Positions 52,712 through 60,884 of a stretch of 64,000 nt of DNA are shown here, piece by piece (within the stretch, counting starts at the first letter, position 1; every line of letters starts with the position of its first letter). The stretch is from positions 186,001 through 250,000 of the forward strand of contig CAYFPL010000001.1 in NCBI GenBank assembly GCA_964344935.1, written 5' to 3'. This stretch comes from GCA-2731375 sp964344935 (GTDB lineage: Bacteria > Pseudomonadota > Alphaproteobacteria > GCA-2731375). Below the pieces are notes generated by a model. It was not told the DNA's origin and searched no databases. It saw only the letters and a program-made list of their open reading frames with translations. A program made the position numbers and the translations under genes.

Positions 52712-52762
52712 GGCGCCATGCTAGCATGGCCTGCTACATTTGCTTCAGGAGGATGCGGCGGC

Positions 52763-53932
52763 ATGAGCGAAAATAACTTTGACGCGGTGGTCATCGGCGG
52801 TGGCATCGTCGGGACAACCGCCGCTTATTTCATTTGCCGCAAGGGCATGAAGGTTGCCCTGGTGGAAAAGGAAACCTTGGCCGGCGGCACCTCGAGCAAG
52901 AGCTTTGCCTGGATCAACGGCACCTCGAAAACCGCCAATGAAAGTTACCATCGCCTCAATGCCCGCGGCCTTGCCGCCTATTGCGAAATGGCGGTGGAGT
53001 TCGGCGAAGAGGCTATGGGCCTCAACCCCTGCGGCTCGTTGAACGTGGTACGCAGCTCTGACAGCGCCGCCCATGCCGCGGCGAAAGAGCAAGCCCGGGC
53101 GTTATCGGACTTCGGCTATCCGGCCACCTGGATCGGAACAGGCGACCTGCGCATCATGGAGCCGCACCTGAACCTGCCTAACGATGCCGAGGCGCTGTTC
53201 GCCATGGCGGACAATTGCCTCAACGCGCCGCATTTCGTGAACTTTATGGCGCAACAAATCCGGAACCAGGGCGGCAGCGTGTTCGAGAATTGCGCCGCAC
53301 TGTCGTTGCAGGCAGAGGACGACGGACAGGTAAGCGGGCTGGAAACCGCACAAGGCAAATTATCGACCGAGCACGTCGTGGTGGCGGCCGGACCCGGCAC
53401 GCCGGAGGTGCTGAGTGCGCTCACGGGCTATGATGGGTTCGCGGCCCGCTTTCCCATGCACCGTGTCCCGGGCCTCTTGGTACGAACGCCCGCCACGGCG
53501 CCCCGGCGCTTGATCCGCCATGTGACCTATCTCTCCACCGGTACAGAAATTCATATGCTGCCGGACTTTAATGGCGGCCTGAAAATCGGTGCCGACGATA
53601 CCGACGGCATGGTCGATGCGGAATCCGCACCGGAACATCTGCACAACGTCGCCGGCATACTGCTGGACCGGACCAAGGATCTGCTGCCGGAATTCGCCGG
53701 CCGGGACTGCCTTGACGAATGTGAAATGACGGTTGGCGTCAGGCCCTATCCCAAGGACGGCCACAGCCTGGCCGGTCCCCTGCCCGGTGCTCAGGGCCTC
53801 TATGTCATCGCCACGCACAGCGGCATCACCCTGGCCCCGGCCATCGGCGGCCTGATGGCGGACCTGATCGATAGTGGGACGGTGCCCGAGATGCTGGCGC
53901 CCTTTACCCTAGACCGGGTGGAAGGTTTTTGA
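52763..53932 (+). CDS. FAD-dependent oxidoreductase (DAO family)
   Basis: A 389-aa flavoenzyme. FDAVVIGGGIVGTTAAYFI is the FAD-binding motif; the C terminus GLYVIATHSGITLAPAIGGLMADLI is the second FAD-binding block. Start at 52763, ten bases after AGGAGG. The family includes glycine oxidase and D-amino-acid dehydrogenases. Its stop overlaps the start of the next gene (TTGA), so the two are coupled. Substrate unknown. Confidence 0.87.
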   Translation: MSENNFDAVVIGGGIVGTTAAYFICRKGMKVALVEKETLAGGTSSKSFAWINGTSKTANESYHRLNARGLAAYCEMAVEFGEEAMGLNPCGSLNVVRSSDSAAHAAAKEQARALSDFGYPATWIGTGDLRIMEPHLNLPNDAEALFAMADNCLNAPHFVNFMAQQIRNQGGSVFENCAALSLQAEDDGQVSGLETAQGKLSTEHVVVAAGPGTPEVLSALTGYDGFAARFPMHRVPGLLVRTPATAPRRLIRHVTYLSTGTEIHMLPDFNGGLKIGADDTDGMVDAESAPEHLHNVAGILLDRTKDLLPEFAGRDCLDECEMTVGVRPYPKDGHSLAGPLPGAQGLYVIATHSGITLAPAIGGLMADLIDSGTVPEMLAPFTLDRVEGF

Positions 53933-55098
53933 CGTTGCCCAGCTACGATCCCATCAAAGAAACCGAAGCCATTCTGCCGCAGCTTGCGGCGGTCACCCAC
54001 AATAGCGATTTGCAACGCCGGGTGGACGATAGCGCCATAGAAGCCATGCACCGGGCTGGTCTGGCACGGCTTTTGACGCCAAAACGCTATGGCGGTCACG
54101 AGATGGCCCCCAGCGCCATGATCCAGACCTGCATCATCACGGCGACAGCCTGTTCAGCGGCCAGTTGGGTGCATATGGTCTGTGGCGCCCATACCTTTGT
54201 CGTGGCCCGATTTTCCGATGCTTGCCGGGACGAGGTTTTCGGCGATGACCCGGACGTTTTGATCCCCGGCACCCTGGCACCCCAGGGCAGCGTCTCCAGG
54301 GACGGCGATGGCTGGCGGTTGAACGGCCGCTGGCAGTTCGGCAGCGGCGTCGACCACGGCCCCTGGCTGCTGCTTGGTGCCCTGGGCGAGAAGGATGATG
54401 CGGGAGGCCGCCTGCCGCCTCTGCATGTCGTGGTGCCGACAGCTGATATTCAAGTGGACGATACCTGGTTCACCCTGGGCATGCGCGGTTCGGGTTCCAA
54501 GGATTTAGTGGCAGAGGACGTTTTCGTACCAGCCCATCGTGCCATGCCGACGGTGCCGCTGTTCATGGGCACGTTCGAGGGCGATGTCGAACCGTTGTAT
54601 CGCCTACCGGTAATGGGAGGCCTCGCTTCCATGCTGGCGGGATCCGTACTAGGCATGGCGGAAGCGGGGTTAGCGCAATTCACAGACGTCACCAAGGTCC
54701 GGCGGGAAATCTACGCCGGCGCGAAGAAGGCGGAAAAGGTCGGCATGCAGATGCGCGTGGCCGAAGCGGGCGGCGAGTTGGCCTCGGCCCGGCGCCTGGT
54801 CGAGGCGAATTGCGTCCTGCTGGATGGGGCCCTGGCCGCAAACGAGCCGCCCGTCGATTTAAAGGACCGGGTACAGATCCGGTGGAACGCGGCCTATGCG
54901 GTCGAGCTCTGCCGCCGGGCGACCGAACGGATCTTCGCCGCCGCCGGCGCCCATGCCATTTACGACGACCATCCCCTGCAACGCCTGCACCGGGATATCA
55001 ACACGGCCAGCCATCACGCCATTGCCGATTTCGACGGCGTGGCGGAACTCAAGGGCCGTGTGGAACTGGGCCTGGACAAGGATCTCGGCCTGGTCTGA
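53929..55098 (+). CDS. Acyl-CoA dehydrogenase-fold flavoprotein, monooxygenase-like
   Basis: A 389-aa protein of the acyl-CoA dehydrogenase fold. Segments such as GDGWRLNGRWQFGSGVDHGPWLLLG and GMRGSGSKDLVAEDVFVPAHR match the subgroup including flavin-dependent hydroxylases of aromatic and steroid catabolism (HsaA-like). It reads from a TTG at 53929 overlapping the upstream stop; a second TTG at 53935 has better RBS spacing (GGAAGG at 53920-53925). The usual acyl-CoA dehydrogenase catalytic glutamate was not identified, so oxygenase activity is possible. Confidence 0.8.
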   Translation: MTLPSYDPIKETEAILPQLAAVTHNSDLQRRVDDSAIEAMHRAGLARLLTPKRYGGHEMAPSAMIQTCIITATACSAASWVHMVCGAHTFVVARFSDACRDEVFGDDPDVLIPGTLAPQGSVSRDGDGWRLNGRWQFGSGVDHGPWLLLGALGEKDDAGGRLPPLHVVVPTADIQVDDTWFTLGMRGSGSKDLVAEDVFVPAHRAMPTVPLFMGTFEGDVEPLYRLPVMGGLASMLAGSVLGMAEAGLAQFTDVTKVRREIYAGAKKAEKVGMQMRVAEAGGELASARRLVEANCVLLDGALAANEPPVDLKDRVQIRWNAAYAVELCRRATERIFAAAGAHAIYDDHPLQRLHRDINTASHHAIADFDGVAELKGRVELGLDKDLGLV

Positions 55099-55136
55099 CG
55101 GACCGCCGGTTTCATTAAATCAAAGAAAGGAATGCC

Positions 55137-55541
55137 ATGTCAGCGGAAGCCAACAAGGAACTTGTTCGCCACATCATGGAGGACGGCTTTAACAAAGCGG
55201 ATATGTCGGTGATCGACGAGACTTTCCATACCGACTATGTCCGCCACGGCCACGGCGTGGCCAGCATGGGTTCGCTGGCGGAACATATAGCGGATCTGAA
55301 AGCCCGCCATGCCGCCTTTGACGAGGCTCGTTTCACCATAGAGGAGATCGTCGCCGACGAAGATACGGTAGCCGTAAAGTACACCTTCACCGGCAAACAC
55401 ACGGGCGAATTCAATGGTCTGCCCGCCACTGGCAATCGCATCAGCCGGCCGGCGGCCGCGTTCTTCAAGATCCGGGACGGCAAGGTCGCCGAAGGCACCG
55501 TCTTCGCCGATGGCGCGGGCTTCATGGCCCAGCTTCAATGA
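55137..55541 (+). CDS. SnoaL-like ester cyclase/polyketide cyclase-fold protein
   Basis: A 134-aa SnoaL-like protein. Its pattern is typical of the NTF2-fold family: VRHIMEDGFNKADMSVIDETFHTDYVRHG at the start, then VAVKYTFTGKHTGEFNGLPATGNRIS, and FFKIRDGKVAEGTVFADG. Members vary widely in role. RBS AAAGGAA precedes the ATG. It ends in a 7-bp overlap with the convergent EamA gene. Most likely co-transcribed with the flavoprotein 38 bp upstream. Confidence 0.82.
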   Translation: MSAEANKELVRHIMEDGFNKADMSVIDETFHTDYVRHGHGVASMGSLAEHIADLKARHAAFDEARFTIEEIVADEDTVAVKYTFTGKHTGEFNGLPATGNRISRPAAAFFKIRDGKVAEGTVFADGAGFMAQLQ

Positions 55542-56416
55542 TCCCGCTGCAGAATGAAGGTGGCTCCGACGATCAATAGCAGGCCTGGATAGGTCGCCAG
55601 CGGCGGCAGAGCCTCGCCGAAGCCGAGGCCGATCAACAGCACAAAAGCGGGGTTCAGATAGGTATATGAGAGAACCTTGGTGGGCCCAATGACCGCCGTG
55701 CTGGCCTGGAAGATGAAAAATGTGATCAAAGTGGTAAAGACCGCCAGGTAGGCGATGCCGCCATAGGTTGGCAGAGGCACATCTGTCCAGACGACCGAGC
55801 CCAGCCGGCTCAAGGACAACAGCAACAACCAACCAGAGCCGGTGACAAGGGTCCAGAAGGTCATCCGCGCCATGGGCTCGCCCCGGTGCAGGAATTTGAC
55901 CAGGGGCATATAGACGCCCATGGAAACGGTGGCGGCGAAGAATATGACATCGCCTTTGCCCAATTCCAGGGCTAACAAGGCCTGCCAATCGCCCCGGAAA
56001 ATGACCCAGACCGCACCCACCATCCCTACCGGCAGGGCTAGCCGCGCCGCTGCTCCTAGCCGTTCGCGCAAGATCACAAAGGAAACCGCCGCCGCAATCG
56101 CCGGCGTCAGGGTGAAGATGGTGCCGGTGTTCAGCGCCGAGGTGAAGCGCAGGGCCTCGAACATGCCCCAGAAGAAACCCACCAGAAAGGCGCTGATCGC
56201 GCTGTACCGCGCCAAGTCCCGCCACCCTGGCATTGGCAGGCCATAACGCCAAACGACGATGGGCGCGAACAGCACTGCGGCCAGGGCGAAACGCAGCAAT
56301 GTCAAAACCACCGAATCGAGGCCATGGGTAATGGCCGCGCCGACAGGGAAGGATGTGGCCACCAACACAGTGGCCACCAGCATCAGGACATGGGCGCGCC
56401 GGTTGGAGGTCTCCAT
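55535..56416 (-). CDS. EamA/DMT-family transporter
   Basis: A 293-aa inner-membrane protein of ten helices. HVLMLVATVLVATSFPVGAAI is the first span, and YLNPAFVLLIGLGFGEALPPLATY the EamA block before the last helix. Substrate unknown. Third EamA gene in the window. The next gene upstream on the same strand is the small MaoC-like gene, 21 bp away, so co-transcription is likely. Confidence 0.87.
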   Translation of the reverse strand: METSNRRAHVLMLVATVLVATSFPVGAAITHGLDSVVLTLLRFALAAVLFAPIVVWRYGLPMPGWRDLARYSAISAFLVGFFWGMFEALRFTSALNTGTIFTLTPAIAAAVSFVILRERLGAAARLALPVGMVGAVWVIFRGDWQALLALELGKGDVIFFAATVSMGVYMPLVKFLHRGEPMARMTFWTLVTGSGWLLLLSLSRLGSVVWTDVPLPTYGGIAYLAVFTTLITFFIFQASTAVIGPTKVLSYTYLNPAFVLLIGLGFGEALPPLATYPGLLLIVGATFILQRDH

Positions 56417-56437
56417 GCCGCGAAATCCAGCAGACCG

Positions 56438-56773
56438 CTAACGCCGGGTCAGAGTCCCGACGAGGCATTGACCCTTTTCGCTTACAACACTTACGTCTTC
56501 GCCATCCAACGACACCGTCAATTCAGTATCGGGCACTACGGGTGCAGTGACCCTGGCGGAGAAGCCGCTGATGCTTTCCAGGCCAATCTCGCCAACCGTC
56601 GCATCCAGGGCTAGGGCAAAGGTCAATGGCCCCTGGCTGATGACGTCGGCCATGCCCACGGACCGGGCGAATTCCTGGTCATAGTGCACTGGATTGAAGT
56701 CGCCGACAGCGCCGGCGAAACGCACAAACTGTTCCCGGCCCATGATGGGTAGTGGCTTCGTGAAACTGCTCAT
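56438..56773 (-). CDS. MaoC-like single hot-dog domain protein
   Basis: A 111-aa hot-dog protein. FVRFAGAVGDFNPVHYDQEFA is the MaoC hydratase motif with the catalytic aspartate/histidine pair (D-x-N-P-x-H), and GMADVISQGPLTFALALDA follows with the usual HG-type position. The start at 56771-56773 overlaps the end of the next gene upstream (ATGA), a coupled pair. Together the two would form one hydratase of the two-domain (FAS1-type) class. Confidence 0.85.
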   Translation of the reverse strand: MSSFTKPLPIMGREQFVRFAGAVGDFNPVHYDQEFARSVGMADVISQGPLTFALALDATVGEIGLESISGFSARVTAPVVPDTELTVSLDGEDVSVVSEKGQCLVGTLTRR

Positions 56774-57165
56774 GCCGCAGCCCCTCCCAAAAGGACGAAC
56801 GTACTGCGCTGCTGCTGGATCTCTTCGCCTGCGGGCGTTGCGAACAACGTTTCTACGACACAAAGGCGATTGCTGCCCCGATCGAAGACATCGCTGACCC
56901 GCACGGTGATATCAACGTCCTCGTCACGAACGAACGGCCGGGACCAAGATATGTCGTGACCGGCCATCAAGGTGCGCTGCATGTCCATCTCCAGCGCCTC
57001 AACGATCTCCATATCCCGCGTGGCGGTGACGCCAAAGAATAGGGTGACACTTGCCGTCTCTGCCGCCGTCGGACTGTCAAGAATGGCCGCGATCTCGTCC
57101 ATCTTGTTGCCATAGGCCTTTGTACTGAGGTGTTTGAGCACCTTGCCCTTTAAATCCGGGTTCAT
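56770..57165 (-). CDS. FAS1-like dehydratase-type hot-dog protein
   Basis: A 131-aa protein resembling the MaoC N-terminal (FAS1-like dehydratase) domain: VTLFFGVTATRDMEIVEALEMDM and TLMAGHDISWSRPFVRDEDVDITVRVSDV. It lacks the D-x-N-P-x-H catalytic motif, which its coupled partner has, so the two likely work as a heteromer. Start at 57163-57165; the next gene (the di-iron protein) ends 19 bp upstream. Confidence 0.8.
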   Translation of the reverse strand: MNPDLKGKVLKHLSTKAYGNKMDEIAAILDSPTAAETASVTLFFGVTATRDMEIVEALEMDMQRTLMAGHDISWSRPFVRDEDVDITVRVSDVFDRGSNRLCVVETLFATPAGEEIQQQRSTFVLLGGAAA

Positions 57166-57184
57166 AGTCGGTGTACCCCTGGAC

Positions 57185-58357
57185 CTATTGCGCCGCGGCC
57201 CGTAGCTTCGCGGCCGCTTCGAGGCCAAGTTCGGTGGCCATGGCCATATCCGGCGTCACCAGGTCCAGGCTATCCAGGACCAAGGTCATTTCCCCGTGGT
57301 AGGCGGCCCGCAACTGCCCATTGGTGTGCTGTTTCAGTCCCCATTTTCGCCACATCTCGTTGTTGCGGGATTTGTCCCCGCCGAAGGCGGCCATGTGGAA
57401 GGGATAGAAATGTTCGTCGATGCGCTTTTGCACATGCGCCCGGCCAGCCTCTCCCCGTGCCTCGATGAAATCGCGGACATTGAGATAGCCCATGTTGCCG
57501 TGGCCCCGTTCGTCCTTCACCACCTTCAGGGCGACCCGGGCCAGGGGCGCATAGGACGATTGCACCCACTCAAAGGCCTGATAGGTGCCCAGGCGATCGG
57601 CCATCATGTTGAAGATGGCATAGTCGATCCAACTGCCGTCCGTCTTGAAGTCCATATAGGCGCGAAACACTTGGGTCTCGTGTTCATAGATCTTGAATGG
57701 CAGTTGCGGCGAATAGGCGCTGTAGAGCTCGTAGAACTGGAAGGTGTGTTTGTATTCCTCGTTGGTGAAATTGGAAAAGCGTAGCCGCGAGGTAGCATCC
57801 GGGGCCTGTTCCATCATTGAGGCATCCACCTCCTGGAACATACTCTTGATGCCTTTGGCCTCTTCGCCGAAGTATGGAATCATGCATTCGCCGTGAGCGA
57901 AGAACAGTTTCTCGAGCCATTGGCGATAGTCTTCCGGCAACTCATCGCCGGCTTCGTATTGAAACGGTCGTGCCAAGGCCTCGTCCTGGTTAGCGGTGAC
58001 ATTCAAATGCGCCTGTTCCGCCAAAACTGCCGAACTGCCAGCGTCTCCGGCAGACCGATGCGGGCCGGCGCCTTCCGGTAGGAACATATCCGGGATACCG
58101 GCCATGAAGCTTTGCCGGGCCTTGGGCAAAGGGCCGTAGGGCTCGGAGAAATGCCGCTCCATGGACCAGATGAAATCCCATTTGCGGGCACCGTGATGGA
58201 CAAGGGTGGGCTCGATCGCATCGGCCAATTTGTAGAGATCATCGTGCCGGTTCCAAAGTTCCAGCGGCACATCGTCCAGGGCCGCACATAACGGCGGCAC
58301 AACGTCCGCAGCCGGGTACCAAAGGTTAAGAACAACCCGCTTGTCGATGGGAAACAT
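57185..58357 (-). CDS. PaaA/BoxB-like ferritin-fold di-iron protein
   Basis: A 390-aa protein with ferritin-like di-iron motifs: E201-x-x-H204 in NEEYKHTFQFYELY and E283-x-x-H286 in KDERGHGNMGYL. This pattern and length recall the catalytic subunits of phenylacetyl-CoA epoxygenase (PaaA) and benzoyl-CoA epoxidase (BoxB), though it is longer than PaaA and shorter than BoxB and no PaaBCDE partners are adjacent. It is divergent from the acyl-CoA ligase and shares its palindrome-rich promoter, so an aromatic or branched acyl-CoA substrate is plausible. The family call is moderately certain. Confidence 0.6.
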   Translation of the reverse strand: MFPIDKRVVLNLWYPAADVVPPLCAALDDVPLELWNRHDDLYKLADAIEPTLVHHGARKWDFIWSMERHFSEPYGPLPKARQSFMAGIPDMFLPEGAGPHRSAGDAGSSAVLAEQAHLNVTANQDEALARPFQYEAGDELPEDYRQWLEKLFFAHGECMIPYFGEEAKGIKSMFQEVDASMMEQAPDATSRLRFSNFTNEEYKHTFQFYELYSAYSPQLPFKIYEHETQVFRAYMDFKTDGSWIDYAIFNMMADRLGTYQAFEWVQSSYAPLARVALKVVKDERGHGNMGYLNVRDFIEARGEAGRAHVQKRIDEHFYPFHMAAFGGDKSRNNEMWRKWGLKQHTNGQLRAAYHGEMTLVLDSLDLVTPDMAMATELGLEAAAKLRAAAQ

Positions 58358-58399
58358 ACTGATCCTCCCCCCATTTGAGAGGCCACATCATATCCTGAC

Positions 58400-58413
58400 T
58401 GACTTTCCAGTCA
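58400..58413. promoter_or_regulatory. TGACT-N4-AGTCA operator, site 1
   Basis: Inverted repeat TGACTTTCCAGTCA: 5-bp arms around a 4-bp spacer, 43 bp upstream of the di-iron protein start and 87 bp upstream of the ligase start. A TGACT half site immediately precedes it at 58396-58400. Likely a TetR-type operator for the regulator encoded at 60123-60737. Confidence 0.75.
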
Positions 58414-58419
58414 ATATAT

Positions 58420-58433
58420 TGACTTGATAGTCA
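58420..58433. promoter_or_regulatory. TGACT-N4-AGTCA operator, site 2
   Basis: TGACTTGATAGTCA, the same 5-4-5 palindrome, centred 20 bp from site 1 (two helical turns), which would put bound dimers on the same face of the DNA. Confidence 0.75.
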
Positions 58434-58464
58434 GTATGACTATCGTATCAGCGTGCAGAATGTT

Positions 58465-58478
58465 TGACAGACAAGTCA
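58465..58478. promoter_or_regulatory. Degenerate TGAC(A)-N4-AGTCA operator, site 3
   Basis: TGACAGACAAGTCA, one mismatch to the palindrome, located 45 bp from site 2 and just ahead of the ligase RBS. Its position would block ligase transcription or early elongation. Less certain than sites 1 and 2. Confidence 0.55.
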
Positions 58479-58499
58479 GCGCAAGGGGAGACAGGGGAA

Positions 58500-60119
58500 A
58501 TGAACCAGCAACACAGCGATCAGCGTATTGCAGGGCGGGAAGACTGCGTTGTCCGTTATGTACTTGACCGCCACGCCAACGAACGGCCCGACAACATCTT
58601 CGTTGCCTTCCCCGACGGCAGATCCATCACATACGGCGAGTTGCACGGAATGGTCCTGCAGACGGCGGCGGCGCTGCACGGCATGGGCGTAAGGCAGGAC
58701 GGTTTCGTGATGTCCTGGCTGCCCAACGGACTGGATATCATCCGCGTTTTCCTGGCGGCCAATTACCTCGGTGCCGTGCACGTTCCCATCAATACGGCCT
58801 ATCGGGGAAACCTGCTGGAACATGTCATCCGCAACTCGGGCGCAACCGTCATGGTGGCCCACGCGGAACTGGCACCCCGCCTGGACGATATCGATTTGAG
58901 TGAACTGCAACACCTAGTCACCATCGGCGGCAGCCACAGCGATGGAAAAGGCCGGATCAAGATCCATGATGCCGATGTACTGGATGGCCAGGACGCCGGC
59001 GGTCTGCCGGAACCGGACCGCACCATCGAGCCGTGGGACACTCAATCCATCATCTACACATCCGGCACCACGGGTCCATCAAAGGGTGTGCTGTCCTCTT
59101 ATTTCCATCTCCTCTCCATGGGCGAGGCGACTTGCTATTACGCCGGGGCGCAGGACCGCAGCCTGTGCTACTTGCCCTTCTTCCATGCCGCCAGTCTGGC
59201 CGGCTTCATGAAGATGTTGTGCGACGGCGGTTCCATCGGTTTGGTGGAGGCCTTCGATACCACCCGCTTCTGGGATGATATCAACGCCACCCAGTCGACC
59301 ACCTGCATGATGCTGGGCTCCGTCGCCACGTTCCTCTCCAAGGCGGGGCTGACCGAGGCCGAGAAGGCCACCACCCTGAAGACCATCCTGGGCGCACCCT
59401 TCAATGCAGATGTGAAGGCCATCGGTGACCGCTCCGGCATCGAAACCTATGCCTGCTGGAACATGACGGAAACCTCGACGCCCATCATCAGCGGCGCCAA
59501 TCCGGAGAAGCCGGGCACCTGCGGCGTGGTGCGGGCAGGCGCGACGGCCCGCCTCGTCGACGACAACGACTGCGAGGTACCGGTGGGCGAAATCGGTGAA
59601 TTGATCCTGCGCACCGATGCACCCTGGGCCATGAATTCGGGTTATTACAAGAACGAGGCGGCAACGGCGCGGGCCTGGCGCAACGGCTGGTTCCATACCG
59701 GCGATGCTTTCCGCATGGATGCGGACGGCGATTTCTTCTTCGTCGACCGGATCAAGGATGCCATCCGCCGCCGGGGCGAGAACATCTCGTCGATGGAAGT
59801 GGAGCGGGAGGTGAACGCCCACGAACAGGTCGCCGATTCTGCCGCCGTCGCCATACCCAGCGAGCATGGCGAGGACGAGGTTATGATCATCATCGAGCCG
59901 GTTGCCGATGCCGAAATCGATTTGGAAGCAATGGTGGATTTCCTCACCCCTCGGATGGCCCATTTCATGGTGCCGCGTTATTTCCGGACCATCGAGGCGC
60001 TGCCGAAAACGCCAACCATGAAGACGCAAAAACACCTTTTGCGGGACGAGGGCGTGACGGACGATACCTGGGACCGGGAAGCCGCCGGCATCCGGCTGAA
60101 ACGGGAGCGCCTCGGCTAG
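58500..60119 (+). CDS. Acyl-CoA ligase (AMP-forming)
   Basis: A 539-aa acyl-adenylate-forming ligase. SIIYTSGTTGPSKGVLSSYF is the P-loop-like motif; NMTETSTPII, FHTGDAFRMDADGDFFFVDRIKDAIRRRGENISS carry the catalytic aspartate, hinge and motif of the C-terminal domain; the lysine is in TPTMKTQKHLLR. The start at 58500-58502 follows GGGGAAA; a TTG twelve codons upstream is in frame. It is followed after 3 bp by a TetR regulator gene. Substrate unknown, probably an organic acid whose CoA ester feeds the adjacent di-iron enzyme and MaoC pair. Confidence 0.9.
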   Translation: MNQQHSDQRIAGREDCVVRYVLDRHANERPDNIFVAFPDGRSITYGELHGMVLQTAAALHGMGVRQDGFVMSWLPNGLDIIRVFLAANYLGAVHVPINTAYRGNLLEHVIRNSGATVMVAHAELAPRLDDIDLSELQHLVTIGGSHSDGKGRIKIHDADVLDGQDAGGLPEPDRTIEPWDTQSIIYTSGTTGPSKGVLSSYFHLLSMGEATCYYAGAQDRSLCYLPFFHAASLAGFMKMLCDGGSIGLVEAFDTTRFWDDINATQSTTCMMLGSVATFLSKAGLTEAEKATTLKTILGAPFNADVKAIGDRSGIETYACWNMTETSTPIISGANPEKPGTCGVVRAGATARLVDDNDCEVPVGEIGELILRTDAPWAMNSGYYKNEAATARAWRNGWFHTGDAFRMDADGDFFFVDRIKDAIRRRGENISSMEVEREVNAHEQVADSAAVAIPSEHGEDEVMIIIEPVADAEIDLEAMVDFLTPRMAHFMVPRYFRTIEALPKTPTMKTQKHLLRDEGVTDDTWDREAAGIRLKRERLG

Positions 60120-60122
60120 CCT

Positions 60123-60737
60123 ATGTCCGCGCCAAAGCCAGCCCGCACCATCAAGGAGGTCGCCACTGAGTTCCGTCAGGCTGAGATCCTGGGCGCGGCG
60201 CGTGTGGTCATTGCCCGGGATGGCCTGCAGAAAGCCTCCATGGATCGGATCGCCGAGCAAGCGGGCATCTCCAAGGGGACGCTTTATCTCTATTTCCAAA
60301 ACAAGGCCGCCCTGTTCCGCGAGGCGACGGCGGGCGGTCATGCGGAGATGGCCGCATATGTCATTGGAGAGATGGCCCAGGCGCAGAATCCGTTGGCGGA
60401 AATCGAGGCCTATGTGCGCGCCACCCTGCAATTCTGCGACGACAATCAGACCCTGTTTCGGGCCATGCATGCCCATCCCGACAGTGCCGGCGACCCCGCC
60501 GCCGGCGCCATCGACCGTCAGATCGCCGACTATGTGGATCGGCTGGAGGTCGTCATCAAACGAGGAATCACGTCCGGAACTTTCTCGACGACGTACCCGC
60601 GCCGGTTGGCCCGCATTTTGGTGGAGGCGGCGCGCGGCATGGTAATCGAGCGCTTGGCGGAGGCTGATCCGCCGCCAGTCGAAGACGACACCCGGATGCT
60701 CCTGGATACGCTCCTGAACGGAATTCGGACAGCTTGA
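60123..60737 (+). CDS. TetR-family transcriptional regulator
   Basis: A 204-aa regulator. The N-terminal helix-turn-helix spans about 20-65 (MDRIAEQAGISKGTLYLYFQNKAALFREA, the TetR signature); the C-terminal half is the ligand/dimer domain. It is three bases after the ligase stop, so it is in the ligase operon and probably represses it and the divergent di-iron gene through the palindromes at 58400-58478. Ligand likely an acyl-CoA, by analogy with other TetR regulators of CoA catabolism. Confidence 0.93.
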   Translation: MSAPKPARTIKEVATEFRQAEILGAARVVIARDGLQKASMDRIAEQAGISKGTLYLYFQNKAALFREATAGGHAEMAAYVIGEMAQAQNPLAEIEAYVRATLQFCDDNQTLFRAMHAHPDSAGDPAAGAIDRQIADYVDRLEVVIKRGITSGTFSTTYPRRLARILVEAARGMVIERLAEADPPPVEDDTRMLLDTLLNGIRTA

Positions 60738-60755
60738 TCTAGGCCGCTGTTTTGC

Positions 60756-60845
60756 CGTCACTCCCGCGCAGGCGGGAGTCCAGGGACGCGCCAAAAGCCG
60801 TGACCAGAAGGACAGATCTGGATTCCCGCCTGCGCGGGAATGACG
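60756..60845. repeat. Palindromic-ended intergenic repeat, copy 2
   Basis: A 90-bp element beginning CGTCACTCCCGCGCAGGCGGGAG and ending CCCGCCTGCGCGGGAATGACG, in the convergent gap between the TetR and AidB-like genes. Both ends form hairpins and the outer bases are inverted repeats. It matches copy 1 at 12711-12799 in ends, length and internal ATCTGGAT, so the two derive from one mobile or amplifying element. Confidence 0.85.
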
Positions 60846-60884
60846 TGAGTATCCGCAGTTTCGGATAACCTGATCGACTGCCAG

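Noticed and set aside
59079..60794. A 571-codon open frame on the minus strand opposite the acyl-CoA ligase and TetR genes.
   Set aside because: Antisense to two well-supported genes; no recognisable domain and it runs through the 3' repeat.
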